Part shown: piece after piece, positions 7,935 to 17,018 of the stretch
Layout: each line of letters opens with the position of its first letter
Position numbering within the stretch: position 1 is the stretch's first letter
Source of the DNA: a virus
Strand: one strand, 5' to 3'
IMG/VR virus record: IMGVR_UViG_3300021335_000030
Coordinates: 1 to 45,275 of that record
DNA: 45,275 bases
Notes under the pieces: model-generated
Database searches by the model: none
What the model was told of the DNA's origin: nothing
The model's input: the letters and a program-made list of their open reading frames with translations, nothing else
Translations under genes and position numbers: made by a program

Positions 7935-10360
7935 TATCCTATCCTCACATATAATGTATAAGTTTCAGTTGTTTCACTAGTTGCATCTATAGTTAGCCCT
8001 TCAAAGGTGCCTGTATACACAGTTGCGTATTCTGCCTCATACGCACTTGTGTAAGGTTTTGAGTAGTCTGTTATATAATCTGTAGCATAGTCTCCAGAAA
8101 ATACACCAGTATAAGTTCCCGTATATCCCGATATATAATCAGTTGTATATGGCTGGTTGAAAGCTCTAGAATACAAACCTGAGAATATATTCTCATAAGT
8201 TCCTGTATAATTTGATGTGTAGTTTCTTACATAATTTGATGTGTAATTTCCAACAAATGGTCTTTCATAGTTAGGCCCCTGAAAATCAACGTTTCCTTCA
8301 TAGTTACTTATATAGTTAACATTTAGCGCAAAATTTCCAACGAATTGAGGCACAATGTTGTAATTACGTGTATAGGCACCATCAATACCAGTGTAGTTAC
8401 GAGTGTAAGCACGTGTATAATTTCTTTGATATGTTAAATTTCTTTGGTAATAAGATGTACTTGATCCTGTAAAAGACTGAGTATAGAATGGACCTCTCAT
8501 ATACAATCCATTTGCTCCTGAGCGGGCACCTATAGGTACAGCACCTGTCCCTGGGTGCGATCCTCTTGTGGGAGATGTCGGCCAATATTCATATTCATTA
8601 GTGTAATAAGGACCATCAGCATTATCATTTACAAGAGGTCCGGGAATCCCAATGCTTGTTGAAGTTGCACCTTCGGCTACGAGTAGCCGAGCCATAAGAT
8701 ACAATGCCGCAAACCTCAAAGGACCGACGAAAAAACTTTCAGTAGGTGCAACTGGTACTGACTGTAGGTAACCAACGCCCTGACCGCCTCCCCATGGTCC
8801 TAGATAATTAGCAAGATAAGCACCCATACTGACTGGGTCGCCACCATAATAGTGAACGCCAAAATCACTTTCATAGTAAATAGCATCGGCCCCTGGATTC
8901 CCGGGGCCCGCATAATATGATCCGCCAGTAACACCACTCCCAGGTTGAAGTGCACGACTAGCATAGTATCCTGTTCCAGCAGGTGCTGGAAATAAAGTTG
9001 GGTGAGGACCCACATAAAGCTGCCCAAATCTTGTAATAGCAAAGCTACGTTGTCCAGATATTGGGGCTCCTATATAGCTTTGATAAGCACTTGCGGAACC
9101 AGTAAAGTCCTCACCGTCAAAGTACTGCGTTACTGCTCTAGTATAGTTAACAAGGACAGAAAAGTTTCGTACATAACCGGCATTGAAATATCCCACAAAC
9201 CCCGTTAGACCTGGTCCGATATAATCAATATTTCTTGTGTAGTTGCGTTGATAAGTTCTATCAAGGTTATAAGTTGGACCAGTATAGGTTGTTCTGTTAT
9301 ATGTAGACTGATAAGTTCCAGTATATGTTTCAGCTTGCTGTCTTACATAATCATTTTGAAAAGTGATTGTGTAAGGTGTTTCAAATACACTTGTGTAAGC
9401 TTTACTATATGCTCCAGTATATGTATTCGTGTATTGAGCTGTGTACGCACGAGTATAGGCTACAGATTCAAAAATGCGTGTGTAGGCACTAGCATAAGAA
9501 TTTTGATAGTTACCGGTGTATATGTTTGTGTAAGATCTAGTGTAATCAATTGCGTAATAAGCAGTAAACGGACTGGAAAAATTCTGCTGACTAGTAGTTT
9601 GTTTTGTATCAGTAGCAGCACCAGCTGAAATCCAAGTTCCAGGATCGGTTGGTGCACCCTGAGAAGCGGTTCTTAATTGATAAGTACCAATCTTTGAAGC
9701 CGTGATTCTAGTTTTTGCTCTTTGCCCAAATGAATATTTTATTTGACGATCATTCATAGCTTGAATACCGTCAAATCCACCATTGTCTCTTACAAATAGT
9801 GGTCTTACTGTAGTCGGAGCAGAATAACTATCTCTTCTATAAATGTTATAAACTACAGACGTTCCATCTGTTCTGGTATCAGTAAACGCATTAGATATGT
9901 GAACAGAATAATCAACACCAGGTGAACTGCTTGCAAGTTTGAACACGCCAGGATAATCATTAGTAAAAATAGTAGAAAGATAACGATCAACCGCTGAGTT
10001 TAAATCACTATCTGGCATTTGTTTAAAACCAGTCTCACCACCAATGTCTACCCATCTAATAGGAATTTCTACGTCTGAATCAGTTTCAGCAGCTGTACCA
10101 TTTCCTTGATAAATTGTAGTGGTGGTTGAACCACTAGTGATCGATGTTGAGGGATGGGTTCCGACAGGTTCATTAAAAAAGTTATTTACATAATTACCTA
10201 CGCTGTCACCACCACTTAACTTATTTAGAGCTGCTTCATCACTCGAATCACCTGCAGCTAGATGTAACCCAATTTGATAGGCAATATAATTCTCTTCGGC
10301 AGTTGTGAATTCTTTAATTTCATCACCACCAACATTATTAATTTTTAAAGGAGTTGCCAT
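7934..10360 (-). CDS. Tyr/Thr tetrapeptide-repeat structural (fibre) protein
   Basis: An 808-residue protein with a very unusual composition. Residues ~1-250 are a mixed N-terminal region. Residues ~260-375 and ~633-790 are two long tracts in which Tyr (sometimes Phe) occurs every fourth residue, mostly as Y-T-x-x or Y-x-x-x (for example YTRAYTAQYTNTYTGAY). Between them, ~375-630 is rich in Gly and Pro with no repeat. The C-terminus (TYTLYVRIG) is short. It follows a late promoter pair (10388-10406), has a GAGGT ribosome site, and heads the unit that includes two glycosyltransferases and an oxygenase. I infer a tail-associated adhesin or fibre; Thr, Tyr and Asn in the repeats could be modification targets. 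Confidence 0.65.
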   Translation of the reverse strand: MATPLKINNVGGDEIKEFTTAEENYIAYQIGLHLAAGDSSDEAALNKLSGGDSVGNYVNNFFNEPVGTHPSTSITSGSTTTTIYQGNGTAAETDSDVEIPIRWVDIGGETGFKQMPDSDLNSAVDRYLSTIFTNDYPGVFKLASSSPGVDYSVHISNAFTDTRTDGTSVVYNIYRRDSYSAPTTVRPLFVRDNGGFDGIQAMNDRQIKYSFGQRAKTRITASKIGTYQLRTASQGAPTDPGTWISAGAATDTKQTTSQQNFSSPFTAYYAIDYTRSYTNIYTGNYQNSYASAYTRIFESVAYTRAYTAQYTNTYTGAYSKAYTSVFETPYTITFQNDYVRQQAETYTGTYQSTYNRTTYTGPTYNLDRTYQRNYTRNIDYIGPGLTGFVGYFNAGYVRNFSVLVNYTRAVTQYFDGEDFTGSASAYQSYIGAPISGQRSFAITRFGQLYVGPHPTLFPAPAGTGYYASRALQPGSGVTGGSYYAGPGNPGADAIYYESDFGVHYYGGDPVSMGAYLANYLGPWGGGQGVGYLQSVPVAPTESFFVGPLRFAALYLMARLLVAEGATSTSIGIPGPLVNDNADGPYYTNEYEYWPTSPTRGSHPGTGAVPIGARSGANGLYMRGPFYTQSFTGSSTSYYQRNLTYQRNYTRAYTRNYTGIDGAYTRNYNIVPQFVGNFALNVNYISNYEGNVDFQGPNYERPFVGNYTSNYVRNYTSNYTGTYENIFSGLYSRAFNQPYTTDYISGYTGTYTGVFSGDYATDYITDYSKPYTSAYEAEYATVYTGTFEGLTIDATSETTETYTLYVRIG

Positions 10361-10387
10361 TCAAATTACCTCAATTAACTTTTTATG

Positions 10388-10406
10388 TATTTATACATTA
10401 TTTATA
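10388..10406 (-). promoter_or_regulatory. Tandem T4-type late promoters (two TATAAATA)
   Basis: Two perfect TATAAATA octamers on the minus strand, at 10395-10388 and 10406-10399, 11 bases apart. Both lie at the very end of the upstream propeller gene; the second codes for part of its last residues. The nearer one is 28 bases before the ATG at 10360. They should drive the Tyr-repeat fibre and the modification genes. Confidence 0.72.
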
Positions 10407-11698
10407 AAGCCTGATTGCTTTGCTCCTGTAGCGCTATCAAACACCAAAAATTCAAAAAGATCTGTTTCACCAGAGTCTGTTCTTGGTGAAGCTGAATCGT
10501 TTAACATAGATATTTTATCAGAATCCCACAATAGATTTGATCTAGTAGCAGTAGAAATAGTTGGTGAATATCTAGCTATTAGATCTGCATCTTGATCACC
10601 CATGAAAAGGAAACCATCTGGGTTACCACTAGTATCTGGTGTAAATTCAGCATGCCTTATAATAGCATCTGCAATAGGATTGCCGGTATAATTAGGATTA
10701 TATGTAGAGTAGCTACCGCTAATCGTAGAAACATCAAACGGCGTTGATAAAGTGTGTTCAAAAAACGCTCTGTCACCAATTGCCCATAGCCATATCTTAT
10801 CACCATTATGATTTATTATTGCTCGAGCAAAATTAGAATTTCCAGTAGTAGGTGTAACAAACTTAGAATCGTAAATTGTGCTTGTATCATAAGCAGTACT
10901 TAGATAAAAAGCTAAAATTTGATTGCTAGGTGATGCACTGGTGTCAACACCAACTAAAACATGTCCATCAGCATAAAATTGTATACCTTCTATATCAGGA
11001 CTAGTGTCACTACTGTAATCTGATACGGTTATAGTGTTTTCTAATGTTCTTGTAGAATTTAAATCATACGCAGAACTCAGTGAAAATTCATACACATAGT
11101 TACCACTTCCACCGTTATAAGCAAAATATATTTTAGTGCCATCATTATTAAACTCCATAGCACCATTATTGCTTGGATAAGTGTATATAGGTATGGATAT
11201 AAATCCAGTATCAAATCTGACACTTTGGTCATAGTCGTTATTATAGTTTGTCCCATCGCTATCTAAATCAAAAGGGTCGTTTAATGATAACCTTCTTACA
11301 TAATTACGTCCGCTAGCATTATTATAATAGAAAAGCTTTGTCCCATCATGTGAAAATGTAAAATTTGTATGCCAGTCACTGCCCTGAGGACCCCAAGTTG
11401 TAGCACTTCCCAAGCTACCAAATGTAGGGCTAGTTCGTACTGCACCTCTGCCATTAAATAGCAGGGTTACTTTCTTACTTTCACCTGGATCAGGCCAACC
11501 ACTCATTGATAACTTTTCTTTTAACCTAGCTTTATTGGTTCCTGGATTAGGAATCTCAAAAATACTTCCTGTACTTAGATCTAAGTTAAGATTTCCTTCA
11601 CGGCCGTCTACTACTCCACCATCACTATCACTAGTGTCAGTGACGTTAAAAACACTATTATCCGATATAGCAATTTTGTTTCCTATTTTAAACGCCAT
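10391..11698 (-). CDS. Beta-propeller-like fibre protein (435 aa)
   Basis: A structural protein with about five repeats of the form 'FxxDGTKxxxxxxxxxxVYEFSLSSAYDLST', for example residues near 120, 165, 215, 265 and 310 (FSHDGTKLFYY, FNNDGTKIYFAY, FYADGHVLVGV, INHNGDKIWLW). Such units form the blades of a propeller. The N-terminus MAFKIGNKIAISDNSVF matches that of the next two genes, and the C-terminus (FEFLVFDSATGAK) resembles theirs. These shared ends probably handle attachment and trimer capping. It is adjacent (2 bases) to a second propeller protein of nearly equal size. Known for this type: it is common in marine phages and probably binds host surface glycans; the ligand is unknown. Confidence 0.62.
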   Translation of the reverse strand: MAFKIGNKIAISDNSVFNVTDTSDSDGGVVDGREGNLNLDLSTGSIFEIPNPGTNKARLKEKLSMSGWPDPGESKKVTLLFNGRGAVRTSPTFGSLGSATTWGPQGSDWHTNFTFSHDGTKLFYYNNASGRNYVRRLSLNDPFDLDSDGTNYNNDYDQSVRFDTGFISIPIYTYPSNNGAMEFNNDGTKIYFAYNGGSGNYVYEFSLSSAYDLNSTRTLENTITVSDYSSDTSPDIEGIQFYADGHVLVGVDTSASPSNQILAFYLSTAYDTSTIYDSKFVTPTTGNSNFARAIINHNGDKIWLWAIGDRAFFEHTLSTPFDVSTISGSYSTYNPNYTGNPIADAIIRHAEFTPDTSGNPDGFLFMGDQDADLIARYSPTISTATRSNLLWDSDKISMLNDSASPRTDSGETDLFEFLVFDSATGAKQSGFINNV

Positions 11699-11700
11699 GG

Positions 11701-12996
11701 CTATCCCTTATAAAGTTCTTTTGCATACCAGTTACTACCACTATCTATACTAATAAACTCTAAGTATGATGTTTCACCAGTTCCAGGGAAATCTATATAA
11801 CCATCTTCAAAGTGCACATTTGCTGGAAAGGCAAACGTTTGAGGAACTTGGTTTCCAGTACTATCTTCAATTCTAAATAAGTATAAAAAATCAGCACCAG
11901 GACCGCCGTTTTGCTCTAGTCCATAATAATAATGACCGCCTGGTCTTACAGCAAAACGACCTATACCTTGTTGACCAGTTTGAATTACTGGTCTAGCATC
12001 ACCTGGGCCAGTACCTGGACCAAAAGATGTAGAATAAGTAGAGTCTAAATGCCATGGGGTTAACCACTCTGTTTTATATAATTCTGAGGTAAATATGCTC
12101 TCATCTTCACCTAAAATATAAGTGTTTTCAGATGCTACTCTTAAATCCTGTCCGGATCTGATTCCATAACCAACCCTTTTATTCAATACCATAGAGCTAG
12201 AGTCAATTGACCATGGTGTTTCTAAATCCCACAATCTACTGATGCTATAATCATCATTACTTTGTATTATTTTAGTGCCGTCTCTTTTAATATCCCATCT
12301 ATTTATTTCATTTGCATCTGATGCTGCACTTGAGACAGGCCATCGTATATATTCACCTAAGCTTGCTGTTGATAAATCCCAAGCAGATGACATGTCATAT
12401 CTGTATAAATGAGTGCGGGTACCTCTAAATAAATAATTTCCTTCTTCACTAATACGTAAGGTTTCTGTCCAAGCACCATCACCTCCGGAGCTATCAGCTC
12501 CGGCTCCTAATGTTAATTCATCATCTACACTACCTAAACTGTTATATGCCCAAGCCGAACTTGGAGTATAGTGTTTAATTTTATTAGCTAGATGGTCATA
12601 GAAATACCAATGTAAACCATCTCTACTGACTTCGAAAGACTGCATTTCTGCACCAGTACCAAATGGACTTGTAACAGCTACTTGAGTACTTGTAAATCTT
12701 CCAAAACCACTTCGGTTTTCATTTCCTGTTAATTTCAAAACAAATCTTCGAGGATTTTCACCATAAGTAGCTTCATCAAAGGAAAAATTTAATATGTTAG
12801 AAACACCAGTACTATAGTCTACATCAGGGGCTGTAAGTTCAACTAAACTTGTACCCCAACCAAAATTTTTAGTATGGCCGCTAGCAGTACTACTAAACCC
12901 ACCAGAGTCTACACCAAATAAATTAGTGACATCAGTACCTTCAGCAAATTGTGAAGAATCATTAATGATTATGTCAGACGATATCTTAAATGCCAT
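11701..12996 (-). CDS. Beta-propeller-like fibre protein (431 aa), paralogue of neighbour
   Basis: It has the same design as the 435-residue protein: N-terminus MAFKISSDIIINDSSQF, then about five blade-like repeats (VSRDGLHWYFYD, ISEEGNYLFRG, IKRDGTKIIQSND, VRPGGHYYYG) each ending in 'SSAWDLST'-like segments, and a C-terminal YLEFISIDSGSNWY. The blades differ strongly in sequence from the neighbour while the ends are conserved. That suggests an old duplication followed by fast change of the ligand-binding part. The ribosome site GAGGA precedes the ATG, and the next gene's stop overlaps this start region (TAATG at 12996). Confidence 0.62.
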   Translation of the reverse strand: MAFKISSDIIINDSSQFAEGTDVTNLFGVDSGGFSSTASGHTKNFGWGTSLVELTAPDVDYSTGVSNILNFSFDEATYGENPRRFVLKLTGNENRSGFGRFTSTQVAVTSPFGTGAEMQSFEVSRDGLHWYFYDHLANKIKHYTPSSAWAYNSLGSVDDELTLGAGADSSGGDGAWTETLRISEEGNYLFRGTRTHLYRYDMSSAWDLSTASLGEYIRWPVSSAASDANEINRWDIKRDGTKIIQSNDDYSISRLWDLETPWSIDSSSMVLNKRVGYGIRSGQDLRVASENTYILGEDESIFTSELYKTEWLTPWHLDSTYSTSFGPGTGPGDARPVIQTGQQGIGRFAVRPGGHYYYGLEQNGGPGADFLYLFRIEDSTGNQVPQTFAFPANVHFEDGYIDFPGTGETSYLEFISIDSGSNWYAKELYKG

Positions 12997-13460
12997 TATC
13001 TACAATTCCTCATATAAACATTACCATAATATGAAGTACCAGTATCGTTTGTTACAAATTTAAAGATTTGAGTAAATGTATCACTTAAACCCGTGTTAGA
13101 GTTATTTAATGAGCCAACTGCATCCTTAAAATTTACAGTCTGATAATTATTAAATGTATTTGTAGTGTCATTATATACATCTTTGTAATTATGCCAAAAC
13201 ACATAAAATTCAAAATGTTTTATTGATGGATTTCCAAAATCAAATCTTACATCTCCTGATACACCTGTGTAATCTGGCGTAAAATCAAAGTAATTACCTG
13301 TAGACTGATCTAGAGTTACAATTAAATTACCACTACTCAGAGCAGTTGAAACAACACCTTTTTTTCCTGATTGATTTCCCCTTGCTTCACCAGTATCTGT
13401 TATAACAGTACTAGATCCACCCTGATTTGTGTATAAACTACTACCTATTTTGAAAGCCAT
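12996..13460 (-). CDS. Small fibre-family protein sharing MAFKI N-terminus (154 aa)
   Basis: A short relative of the two propeller proteins. It begins MAFKIGSSLYTNQGG and ends with 'FKFVTNDTGTSYYG', matching the start and the 'FEF(V/I)xxDSGxxWY' end of its neighbours, but it has no blade repeats between them. The middle (FDFGNPSIKHFEFYVFW) is beta-rich. It may be a minimal fibre cap, or the remnant of a propeller gene that lost its central region. The ribosome site is GAGGG. It sits between the S74-ending fibre (1 base gap) and the 431-residue propeller gene (one-base overlap), so it is in the same unit. Confidence 0.55.
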   Translation of the reverse strand: MAFKIGSSLYTNQGGSSTVITDTGEARGNQSGKKGVVSTALSSGNLIVTLDQSTGNYFDFTPDYTGVSGDVRFDFGNPSIKHFEFYVFWHNYKDVYNDTTNTFNNYQTVNFKDAVGSLNNSNTGLSDTFTQIFKFVTNDTGTSYYGNVYMRNCR

Positions 13461-13461
13461 A

Positions 13462-15126
13462 TTAGAGCCCTCTTTTTAGATCATCAATCTCGTGTTTTAG
13501 ATCTTTAATAGCTTCTATCAATACACCAATCATCTTACTATAGTCTACTGACTTCATACCACTGTCATCTGTCTTTACAACTTCAGGTAAAACAGTCTCA
13601 ACTTCCTGGGCGATTACACCGACTTTACGATCAGTTTCACCGATTTTATTATAATAAACGCCTCTAAGTGTATCTACTATCTCTAGTCCGTCAGTAATTG
13701 TTTCAACGTTCTCTTTAACACGCATATCAGATTGTGATGTGATATCACCTACAACGGTCATATCCTCACCACTCCATGTCGTGTTAGTAGTAGATGTTCC
13801 AGTTTTTAATATTACAGTACCAGAACCACCAGTTAAATCTATCGTACCTCTATGCTCTGAAGCACCGTTGTCTCGTAGAAAAATTTGACCGCCATCAGCA
13901 TCTAAGTAAATATCACCGCTAACATCAAATCTCAAATCACCTGTTCTAGTATTTGTTTCCGGAAGTGCCGTAAACTGCCCACCAATTAGGTTAATTGTTC
14001 CATTAGAGTCAATAGTAGGAATCTCGATATTTCCACCCAAACTTCCGGATACACCATTTACCGAGAATGTTGAGTTTGCTAGTTTAGCATTTGCAATCGA
14101 ACCCGCTAGTTGATCGTTTGAAACACCACCTGTTTTAATGCTTACTTCACCACTAGATGTGCTAAATGACGCACTATTAAATGATGCAATACCTTTATTC
14201 GCTGTAGTTGCATCTTCACCTGCAATTTCACCAGCAGTAATATCAATTCCCTCACCAGCTGAGAAGTGAGCTCTTACTTCAGATGCACTTGGTCCCGTGT
14301 ATGTGAACACGCCTGTACCAGAAGCATAAGTTAGCGACCCATCACCACCACCATCAGTAATACTTAAGCTACCTCTTGCTAGTTCGATGACCTCAGCTGA
14401 ATCAACGATATCAACTGTAATATCATCACCCAAATTACCAGATACACCATTTACAGAGAATGTAGAATTTGTTATACTTGAATTAGGGATATTAGCTAGA
14501 CTATATTTTACGGTAGCAGAATCGAACGTTATACCAGAAGCTGCATCTGCCTTTAATGTAGATTTAATCAAACCTACTGATGTTCCAGAGTCAGTAATAT
14601 CAATAGTACCTGATGTGCCTAAAGCTATTTCAATACCGTTTACTGTTAGACTATTATTAGTTAGTTTACTATTTGCAATAGATCTATTAGCAATTGTAGC
14701 AATGACATTTGAGTCAGCAAAGTTGCTGTCAAACATAGCCTGAGCTTCAGCTGAATCTAAAGCAGATGCAATTGAAGCATTAATAGCGACTAAGTTACTA
14801 TCGATCATAGATTGTGCTTCACCAGAATCCAACATAGAGTTGATTGCTGAAACAATATCTGAAGTTTCTGGTGTGTTCAGTAGTGCTAGATCACCTAAGC
14901 TACTGTCTAAACTGTTAATTGCGCTTACTAAATCGGTTTTTACATTTGTAGTAAGTGATGTTCTTGTACCTTGGTTACTGTCTACACTGTTAATGGCTGC
15001 TACAATATTTGTACTAGAGTCAGTATTCAATAGAGCAAGATCACCAACAGAATCTACTAGTTTGTTAAAACTAGTTCTGAAAGTGTTAAAAGTCGAAGAT
15101 AGATTAATTGGTGGAATCTTAGCCAT
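13462..15126 (-). CDS. Tail fibre with C-terminal S74 self-cleaving chaperone domain
   Basis: A 554-residue fibre. The N-terminal part has repeated 'LLNTxxSxxIVxAINSxDS' helices (residues ~30-110) and beta repeats including 'FSVNGVSG(N/S)LG' three times. The last ~90 residues are an intramolecular chaperone of the endosialidase type (peptidase S74): 'SDMRVKENVE' with the Ser466/Lys471 pair used for self-cleavage, then 'YYNKIG', 'KVGVIAQEVE', 'LPEVV', 'VDYSKMIGVLIEAIK', and a final coiled coil. In the family this domain trimerises the fibre and then cuts itself off. Both catalytic residues are present. The ribosome site is AGAAG. This is the best-supported true fibre in the window. Confidence 0.85.
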   Translation of the reverse strand: MAKIPPINLSSTFNTFRTSFNKLVDSVGDLALLNTDSSTNIVAAINSVDSNQGTRTSLTTNVKTDLVSAINSLDSSLGDLALLNTPETSDIVSAINSMLDSGEAQSMIDSNLVAINASIASALDSAEAQAMFDSNFADSNVIATIANRSIANSKLTNNSLTVNGIEIALGTSGTIDITDSGTSVGLIKSTLKADAASGITFDSATVKYSLANIPNSSITNSTFSVNGVSGNLGDDITVDIVDSAEVIELARGSLSITDGGGDGSLTYASGTGVFTYTGPSASEVRAHFSAGEGIDITAGEIAGEDATTANKGIASFNSASFSTSSGEVSIKTGGVSNDQLAGSIANAKLANSTFSVNGVSGSLGGNIEIPTIDSNGTINLIGGQFTALPETNTRTGDLRFDVSGDIYLDADGGQIFLRDNGASEHRGTIDLTGGSGTVILKTGTSTTNTTWSGEDMTVVGDITSQSDMRVKENVETITDGLEIVDTLRGVYYNKIGETDRKVGVIAQEVETVLPEVVKTDDSGMKSVDYSKMIGVLIEAIKDLKHEIDDLKRGL

Positions 15127-15334
15127 TTGAATTCTTCTCTAATAGTTGTTGCAGCATGCCTTTAATATCATTAACATCACTTTTTAACTTATCTAGTTCT
15201 TCATCTTTTTCTTTTAGTTTTATTAACCGCTCGCGAGCTGCTTGTACTTTTCTACTATTTATGTTAATTAAAGCGCCAGTTTCACCGTCTCTTACTAAAT
15301 CTGGATAACTTTCAACTTTCATATATTTCGCCAT
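15119..15334 (-). CDS. Small coiled-coil structural protein (71 aa)
   Basis: A short protein beginning MAKYMKVESYPDLVRDGETG, followed by 'ALININSRKV' and a helix rich in Lys, Leu and Asp/Glu with heptad spacing (residues ~35-66). I recall the 'LVRDxxTGAIxNxN' plus coiled-coil pattern from small conserved proteins in the baseplate/fibre region of marine T4-like phages, where the function is not established. It overlaps the start of the S74 fibre by 8 bases and has an AGGTG ribosome site, so it is probably translated together with that fibre. I infer a fibre-attachment or assembly helper. Confidence 0.6.
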   Translation of the reverse strand: MAKYMKVESYPDLVRDGETGALININSRKVQAARERLIKLKEKDEELDKLKSDVNDIKGMLQQLLEKNSNG

Positions 15335-15341
15335 GCAACAC

Positions 15342-17006
15342 CTAAATTGTTGAAATAATTCTTAGGTTCTTAAATATAGGAACCTTAGTTGTAATTTCTG
15401 AATTCATGACAATTTTAACTTGGAACTGATCAAATTCAGGCAAATCAAACTGACTAAAGTAATATTCTTTAAATGTAAAGGTATCATTTGTAGCCATATC
15501 ATCATAGTTTGATCTATTAGCTGTTGTTTGATTGGTGTTAAATTTTACCCAATTCTTATCACCAATTTGTGTTTGATCATTAGCTATTGCTGTTCTATAC
15601 CATACAGTAAATGAAGATCTAGCTGGTCTATAAGCATCAACAAAAACTTTCATAGACGAAGCTTTTTCTTTTAGTGTTACAACCTTCGTAATATGTCTAG
15701 CTAAAGATGACGCAGCAAATGGTGAGGTTTCTGGTACATATGGAATAGTATGAACCATATTGAAACCACTTGCTCCATTACTATCATACCCATCGGCTCC
15801 AGCAAAAGCACCAGCAGAATCAGAGTTATCGATAAGGTGGTGTAAAGCTGTAATAGAGGTAGCGTTTGCGTTTATGTATGGAGCTGTATTTACATTTCCT
15901 GTATTTAAAATCACACCAACTTTTAATGATCCTTTTTGTAAACCTTTATCAGAGTCTTGGAACCTGTTTGCAATTACTGCAGGTCTCTCTGGTTCTTGCC
16001 ACTTATTTAAATCAATATTACGTGAATGAATATTATAAGCGGCGTCTGTACCCCCGTAAGGTTTAAATGTTCTATACTGTATGTGTGATTTTATTCCTGT
16101 TGCAGTAGGAATAGAAACTGGCATATTTACTTTAAACTGATCAAACACCTGTTGTCCTTCAGAAAACACTAAGTTTCCTCCAGATCTGATGTCAGAATCA
16201 GCCGCAGAGTCTGCGGTAATTGTATAACCAAACGGATCCCGGTTTTTTATAGTTCTTTTACCTAAGATACTGCTTCCATTCATACCAGCATAAGTAGTCG
16301 CTGAATCTAAGCCAGTGATTCTTACGGTATCACCATTCATTAGACCATGATTAGGATGTAGTACCTTCACATCAGAATCAGTACTAGTAAAAAATAACGG
16401 ATTAGTTTCTAAATTGTTTGTTGTAAGTTTTTCTGGTGCTGGAATAGCAGCACCAAATCTAGCTACACTATTTGTCTTTCTAAATGTAGCCTTATAAAGT
16501 TTAAATGTTAAATCCCGCTTTTGTTCAGCTGTCCACGTTGTGCCGTTTGCTGAACTAAAGAACGAACCAACGTAAGGTTGATTGGTTACACGTTTTTCTG
16601 TAGTTCCGTAAACGAACTCACCCAATTCAGCTGTCCAAACTTGGTAATCACCAGGAGCAGCGTTTGTATGAATTACTAGTGCGACCTCGGTGTTATTAGG
16701 TACATATAACGGCGATTCAAATGTAAATTTCGTTTCTCCAGTGGTTGCATCAAACGCAGTGGATGCTGTTATGTCAGCTCTTGCTTTACTAGTAATTGTT
16801 CCAGGATAAACTTTAAGTCCAGAAGGATTACCGCCTTCTGTAACAGGCCTGATCTCTATATTTACTGGTAAGTTAGGAGAAGTTACAGCAGGTTTACTAT
16901 AAAAATAAAGACCAACACCAGTCAAAACTACTCCACCAGGTTCTGTAATCCTAATGGTTTGAGCTACTGGGTTTGTAACTTGTGTTAGATTTAAGTATTG
17001 TGTCAT
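15342..17006 (-). CDS. Virion structural protein, baseplate-associated (554 aa)
   Basis: No single T4 counterpart is certain. The N-terminal ~160 residues look like a beta-sandwich: a 'QTIRITEPGGVVLTGVGLYF' strand pair, 'IEIRPVTEGGNPSG', and 'VPNNTEVALVIHTN'. This domain is frequent in large structural proteins of marine T4-like phages. A second part carries 'LHPNHGLMNGDTVRITG' (residues ~215), and the C-terminal ~150 residues (VVTLKEKASSMKVFVDAYRP ... FKNLRIIST) look like another beta domain. It lies between the small coiled-coil gene and the glycine-zipper protein, in a unit with DUF4815 and gp8, so a baseplate peripheral or fibre-socket role (like T4 gp9/gp10/gp11) is likely. This is inference. 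Confidence 0.55.
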   Translation of the reverse strand: MTQYLNLTQVTNPVAQTIRITEPGGVVLTGVGLYFYSKPAVTSPNLPVNIEIRPVTEGGNPSGLKVYPGTITSKARADITASTAFDATTGETKFTFESPLYVPNNTEVALVIHTNAAPGDYQVWTAELGEFVYGTTEKRVTNQPYVGSFFSSANGTTWTAEQKRDLTFKLYKATFRKTNSVARFGAAIPAPEKLTTNNLETNPLFFTSTDSDVKVLHPNHGLMNGDTVRITGLDSATTYAGMNGSSILGKRTIKNRDPFGYTITADSAADSDIRSGGNLVFSEGQQVFDQFKVNMPVSIPTATGIKSHIQYRTFKPYGGTDAAYNIHSRNIDLNKWQEPERPAVIANRFQDSDKGLQKGSLKVGVILNTGNVNTAPYINANATSITALHHLIDNSDSAGAFAGADGYDSNGASGFNMVHTIPYVPETSPFAASSLARHITKVVTLKEKASSMKVFVDAYRPARSSFTVWYRTAIANDQTQIGDKNWVKFNTNQTTANRSNYDDMATNDTFTFKEYYFSQFDLPEFDQFQVKIVMNSEITTKVPIFKNLRIISTI

Positions 17007-17018
17007 TATTTTTTCCTA

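Noticed and set aside
7990-9580. 12-base periodic DNA that might be taken for a tandem DNA repeat or CRISPR-like array
   Set aside because: The bases vary freely except at codon positions for Tyr and Thr; the period is imposed by the protein, and there are no constant repeats with spacers.
8397-9657. Several open frames of 60-126 codons on both strands inside the Tyr-repeat gene
   Set aside because: The 12-base repeat keeps other frames open (Cys/Val-rich or Thr-rich products). They are shadows of the repeat, not genes.
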